DNA of 64,000 nt from Aquisalimonas sp007126095 (GTDB taxonomy: Bacteria; Pseudomonadota; Gammaproteobacteria; Nitrococcales; Aquisalimonadaceae), in NCBI RefSeq assembly GCF_048323695.1, contig NZ_JBLWFT010000004.1, forward strand, positions 193,680 to 257,679, in the 5' to 3' direction. Under the pieces are notes generated by a model. The model did not search any database. It saw nothing but the letters and a program-made list of their open reading frames with translations, and had not been told where the DNA came from. How positions within the stretch are numbered: the first letter of the stretch is position 1; each line of letters starts with the position of its first letter. Of the stretch, positions 62,142 to 64,000 are shown one piece after another. Both the position numbers and the translations under genes were made by a program.

Positions 62142-62280
62142 CTTCCGCGGAGCTTACAATAAGGCTGCTGACATTAGCATGCTTGCGCTTTGGTTCAACG
62201 GTTGACACCTTCGCCTGAGTCCGAACCTTCCGTCGAGGGGTTTGTGCTAAGGGGCTGCCCCGGTCGCGGGAGGGTGGAAG

Positions 62281-63783
62281 TGTCACTGGCCAAGTAAATT
62301 GACCCCCTGGGAGGTGCGGCGTTTTTCTTGGACTCTATCAAGCCGCGATCCCCAAGCTGTCTCGATACTCGAGCGGGCTTAGGGCGCCGAGCGATACCTT
62401 GATCCGTTTCTCGTTATACCAGCGGATGTAGGCATCGACTGCCTCCATGAACTGCTCCAGCGTCGTGGCACGCCAGTCCCTGGGGTAGAACAGTTCGTTC
62501 TTGAGGCGACCGAAGAAGCCTTCGCATGCTGCATTATCCGGCGTGCAGCCTTTGCGGGACATCGATCGGGTCAGCCGCGCATCCTCGATACGCGACAGCC
62601 ACCCAGGCCAGCGATAATGGGCGCCGCGGTCAGAGTGCACAATGGGCTTCTCGTCTTCGTCCAGCGAGGCGACGGCCTCGTCGAGCATGACGTTCACCAG
62701 CTCCGCATCAGGTCTGGTGCCGATCGTCCAACTGACCACCAGCCCGTCGAAGCAGTCAATCATGGGTGATAGATAGACCTTGCCCGCAGGGACCTGGAAC
62801 TCCGTGATGTCAGTCAGCCATTTCTCGTTTGGCGCCGCTGCCCCGAAGTCGCGATTGATGATGTTGTCGATCGCAGGGCTGATTTCTCCTCGATAGGAGC
62901 TGTATCGGCGACGTCGTTTGGTGTGAACGACCAGTTGCTCTTCTGCCATCAGTCGGCGAACGATCTTCTCGGAGACGACGATTCCGCGGCGACCCAGTTC
63001 GACGCCAATGCGGCGATAACCATAGCACCGGTGATTGAGCTCGAAGACGTCCGTGATGATGCGGCGGGTGCCCGCATACTTGTCCGGTCTCGCGAGCCGC
63101 GCCCTGTGGTAGAAGTAGGAACTGCGTGGAAGCCGTAGCTCGGCAAACAGCTCCGACAACGCGTAGGTCTCCCGCAAGGCGTCAATCAGCAGGGTCTTCT
63201 CCTTGTTGGTCAGGAGCTGCAGATCGACGCCCTGGTCTTTTTTTATCAGTTCATTCGCCTTTGTCAGAAGATCGTGCTCGAGCCGCAGGCGGTGGATGCG
63301 TCGCTGAAGCGATTCGGCCTCCTGCTCCAGGGCGGCCTGCTCGTTGTCCGGCAGGGCTTTGTTGCGGCCTGTCATCGGTGGGCGGACTCCGTCGTCCAGC
63401 AACTGGTGTTTCCACTTGTACAGCATTTGTCTGCTGACGCCGACTTCGTCTGCGATCACTGCGGCGCCCCCTTGTCGAGAACAGAGTTCAATCACCGCCT
63501 GCTGCTTCTGCTCGGATGAAAAGGGCGCGCCCGTCGCCTTGCCTGTGAGATGTGGTCGCGTGCCGGGACGGAGCGCATCGATCCATGCTCGAAGCGTCGC
63601 GACACATGGATACCCTAGCGCCCTACTGGTTCTGGAAAGACAGCGACCATGGGTGAAATAGTGATCAACCGCCTCTTGCATTTGCGCGGCTGAGTACTTC
63701 GACTTGGGGAGAGACCGCTCCGGCAGATCCCCGGTTTCGACGTAGGTGCGGTACCACCGTCGGAGGTTCTTCCGTGAGGGGTA
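62281..63783 (-). mobile_element. IS3-family insertion sequence, 5' end lost
   Basis: The downstream end is approximate, near 62281-62300, where TGTCACTGGCCAAGTAAA begins. The transposase fills most of the element. The upstream end is cut at 63783 by the IS630-family element that follows, so the inverted repeat on that side is missing. No direct repeats could be matched. Confidence 0.7.
62338..63783 (-). pseudogene. IS3-family transposase, truncated at the 5' end
   Basis: One continuous frame of 482 codons encodes fused OrfA and OrfB without the usual frameshift. The N-terminal HTH part lacks its beginning: the frame enters at YPSRKNLRRWYRTYVETGD and closes with a TAG exactly at the IS630 boundary. 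Then come the leucine-zipper-like OrfA segment (EQEAESLQRRIHRLRLEHD) and the DDE core: Asp in WLTDITEF, Asp in PIVHSDRGAHY and Glu in DNAACEGFFGRLKNE. The first internal Met is at 63681. It is probably inactive because the start and one end are lost. Confidence 0.8.
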
Positions 63784-64000
63784 CTAACCTTTAACAAAGT
63801 AAAGCCATGGTGTTAGGCTTTCGCCCATGGAATGCAAACGCTCGAACGACGGTCGTACCATCGACAAGGCAGCCATGCATGCCCTGCGGATGCAGGCGAT
63901 CAAGGCGGTGCGCAATGGGCGCACGGTTGCGGATGTTGCCGAGGCGTTCGGATTCAACGAGCGCACGGTGTTCAAGTGGCTGGCGCGCTACAACGACGGC
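63784..64000 (+). mobile_element. IS630-family insertion sequence (left end)
   Basis: It begins at about 63784, immediately after a TA dinucleotide (63782-63783), as expected for IS630/Tc1 target duplication. The first bases CTAACCTTTAACAAAG are likely the terminal repeat. The element runs off the window. Confidence 0.7.
63827..64000 (+). CDS. IS630-family transposase (partial, N-terminus)
   Basis: 58 residues visible: MECKRSNDGRTIDKAAMHALRM, then the HTH AIKAVRNGRTVADVAEAFGFNERTVFKWLARYNDG, the N-terminal DNA-binding domain of IS630-type transposases. The ATG at 63827 starts about 43 bases inside the element. The DDE domain is beyond the window. Confidence 0.8.
   Translation, partial: MECKRSNDGRTIDKAAMHALRMQAIKAVRNGRTVADVAEAFGFNERTVFKWLARYNDG

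Noticed and set aside
62338..63783. Programmed frameshift between OrfA and OrfB of the IS3 element
   Set aside because: Only one frame is needed for the whole visible transposase, so no frameshift is present.

Overview
The window is high-GC bacterial chromosome with a gammaproteobacterial gene set. Evidence for this is the rpsU-yqeY-dnaG-rpoD macromolecular synthesis block with divergent tsaD, the cutA-dsbD-tlpA-aroQ-accB-accC block next to groES-groEL, LPS genes (lpxD, a PagL-type deacylase, core-type kinases), a tripartite RND pump, and glnE-ilvE followed by a probable LPS-core locus. Many proteins are acidic, which would fit a halophilic or haloalkaliphilic group such as the Ectothiorhodospiraceae, but that placement is inference. 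No rRNA or CRISPR array was seen, and no stretch over about 300 bases lacks a gene.

Layout. 1-8.4 kb: a partial Na/Pi cotransporter, a tiny membrane protein, a TrpB2-type synthase, a PAS-GGDEF diguanylate cyclase, a membrane protein, a ring-cleaving dioxygenase, a cluster of palindromic REP-like elements, and a minus-strand set of membrane proteins (DUF2721, NfeD, SPFH/stomatin, PGPGW). 8.5-18.4 kb: an envelope-defence region with a near-perfect 24-bp palindrome, TetR regulator, MFP-RND-OMF efflux pump, then lpxD, a PagL-like deacylase and a phospholipase D/cardiolipin-synthase-like lipoprotein. 18.4-38 kb: mostly housekeeping, namely tRNA-Ile2(CAU), rpoD, dnaG, yqeY, rpsU, tsaD, plsY, folB, folK, a MidA-like methyltransferase, a REC-cyclase, cca, an NDUFA9-like protein, a TauE permease, a YfaZ protein, the accC-accB-aroQ operon, tlpA, dsbD and cutA. 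38-40.3 kb: groES-groEL behind a sigma-70-like promoter and an exact CIRCE operator, closed by a terminator.

40.4-51 kb is the most unusual part: an orphan type VI secretion cargo cassette. Its order is DUF6484-like, TIGR02270-like, DUF2169 adaptor, degenerate ketosynthase, DUF4150 PAAR-like tip, a 1094-residue VasX-like pore-forming effector, two tandem DUF6708-type membrane proteins (probable immunity proteins) and a third small membrane protein. The two DUF6708 genes lie in a direct repeat of about 1159 bp bounded by REP-like palindromes. They are nearly identical except in an AT-richer patch encoding the transmembrane hairpin, as expected if immunity specificity is diversifying there. No T6SS structural gene or VgrG is present, so the secretion machine must be elsewhere.

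51-64 kb: a GltS-like symporter, glnE, ilvE and a zf-CHCC protein, then an AT-richer cell-surface locus (GT28-like glycosyltransferase, sulfotransferase, two kinase-fold proteins, GT2 glycosyltransferase, methyltransferase). The right edge is an IS3-family transposase gene whose 5' end is cut off exactly where an IS630-family element begins; that element runs off the window.
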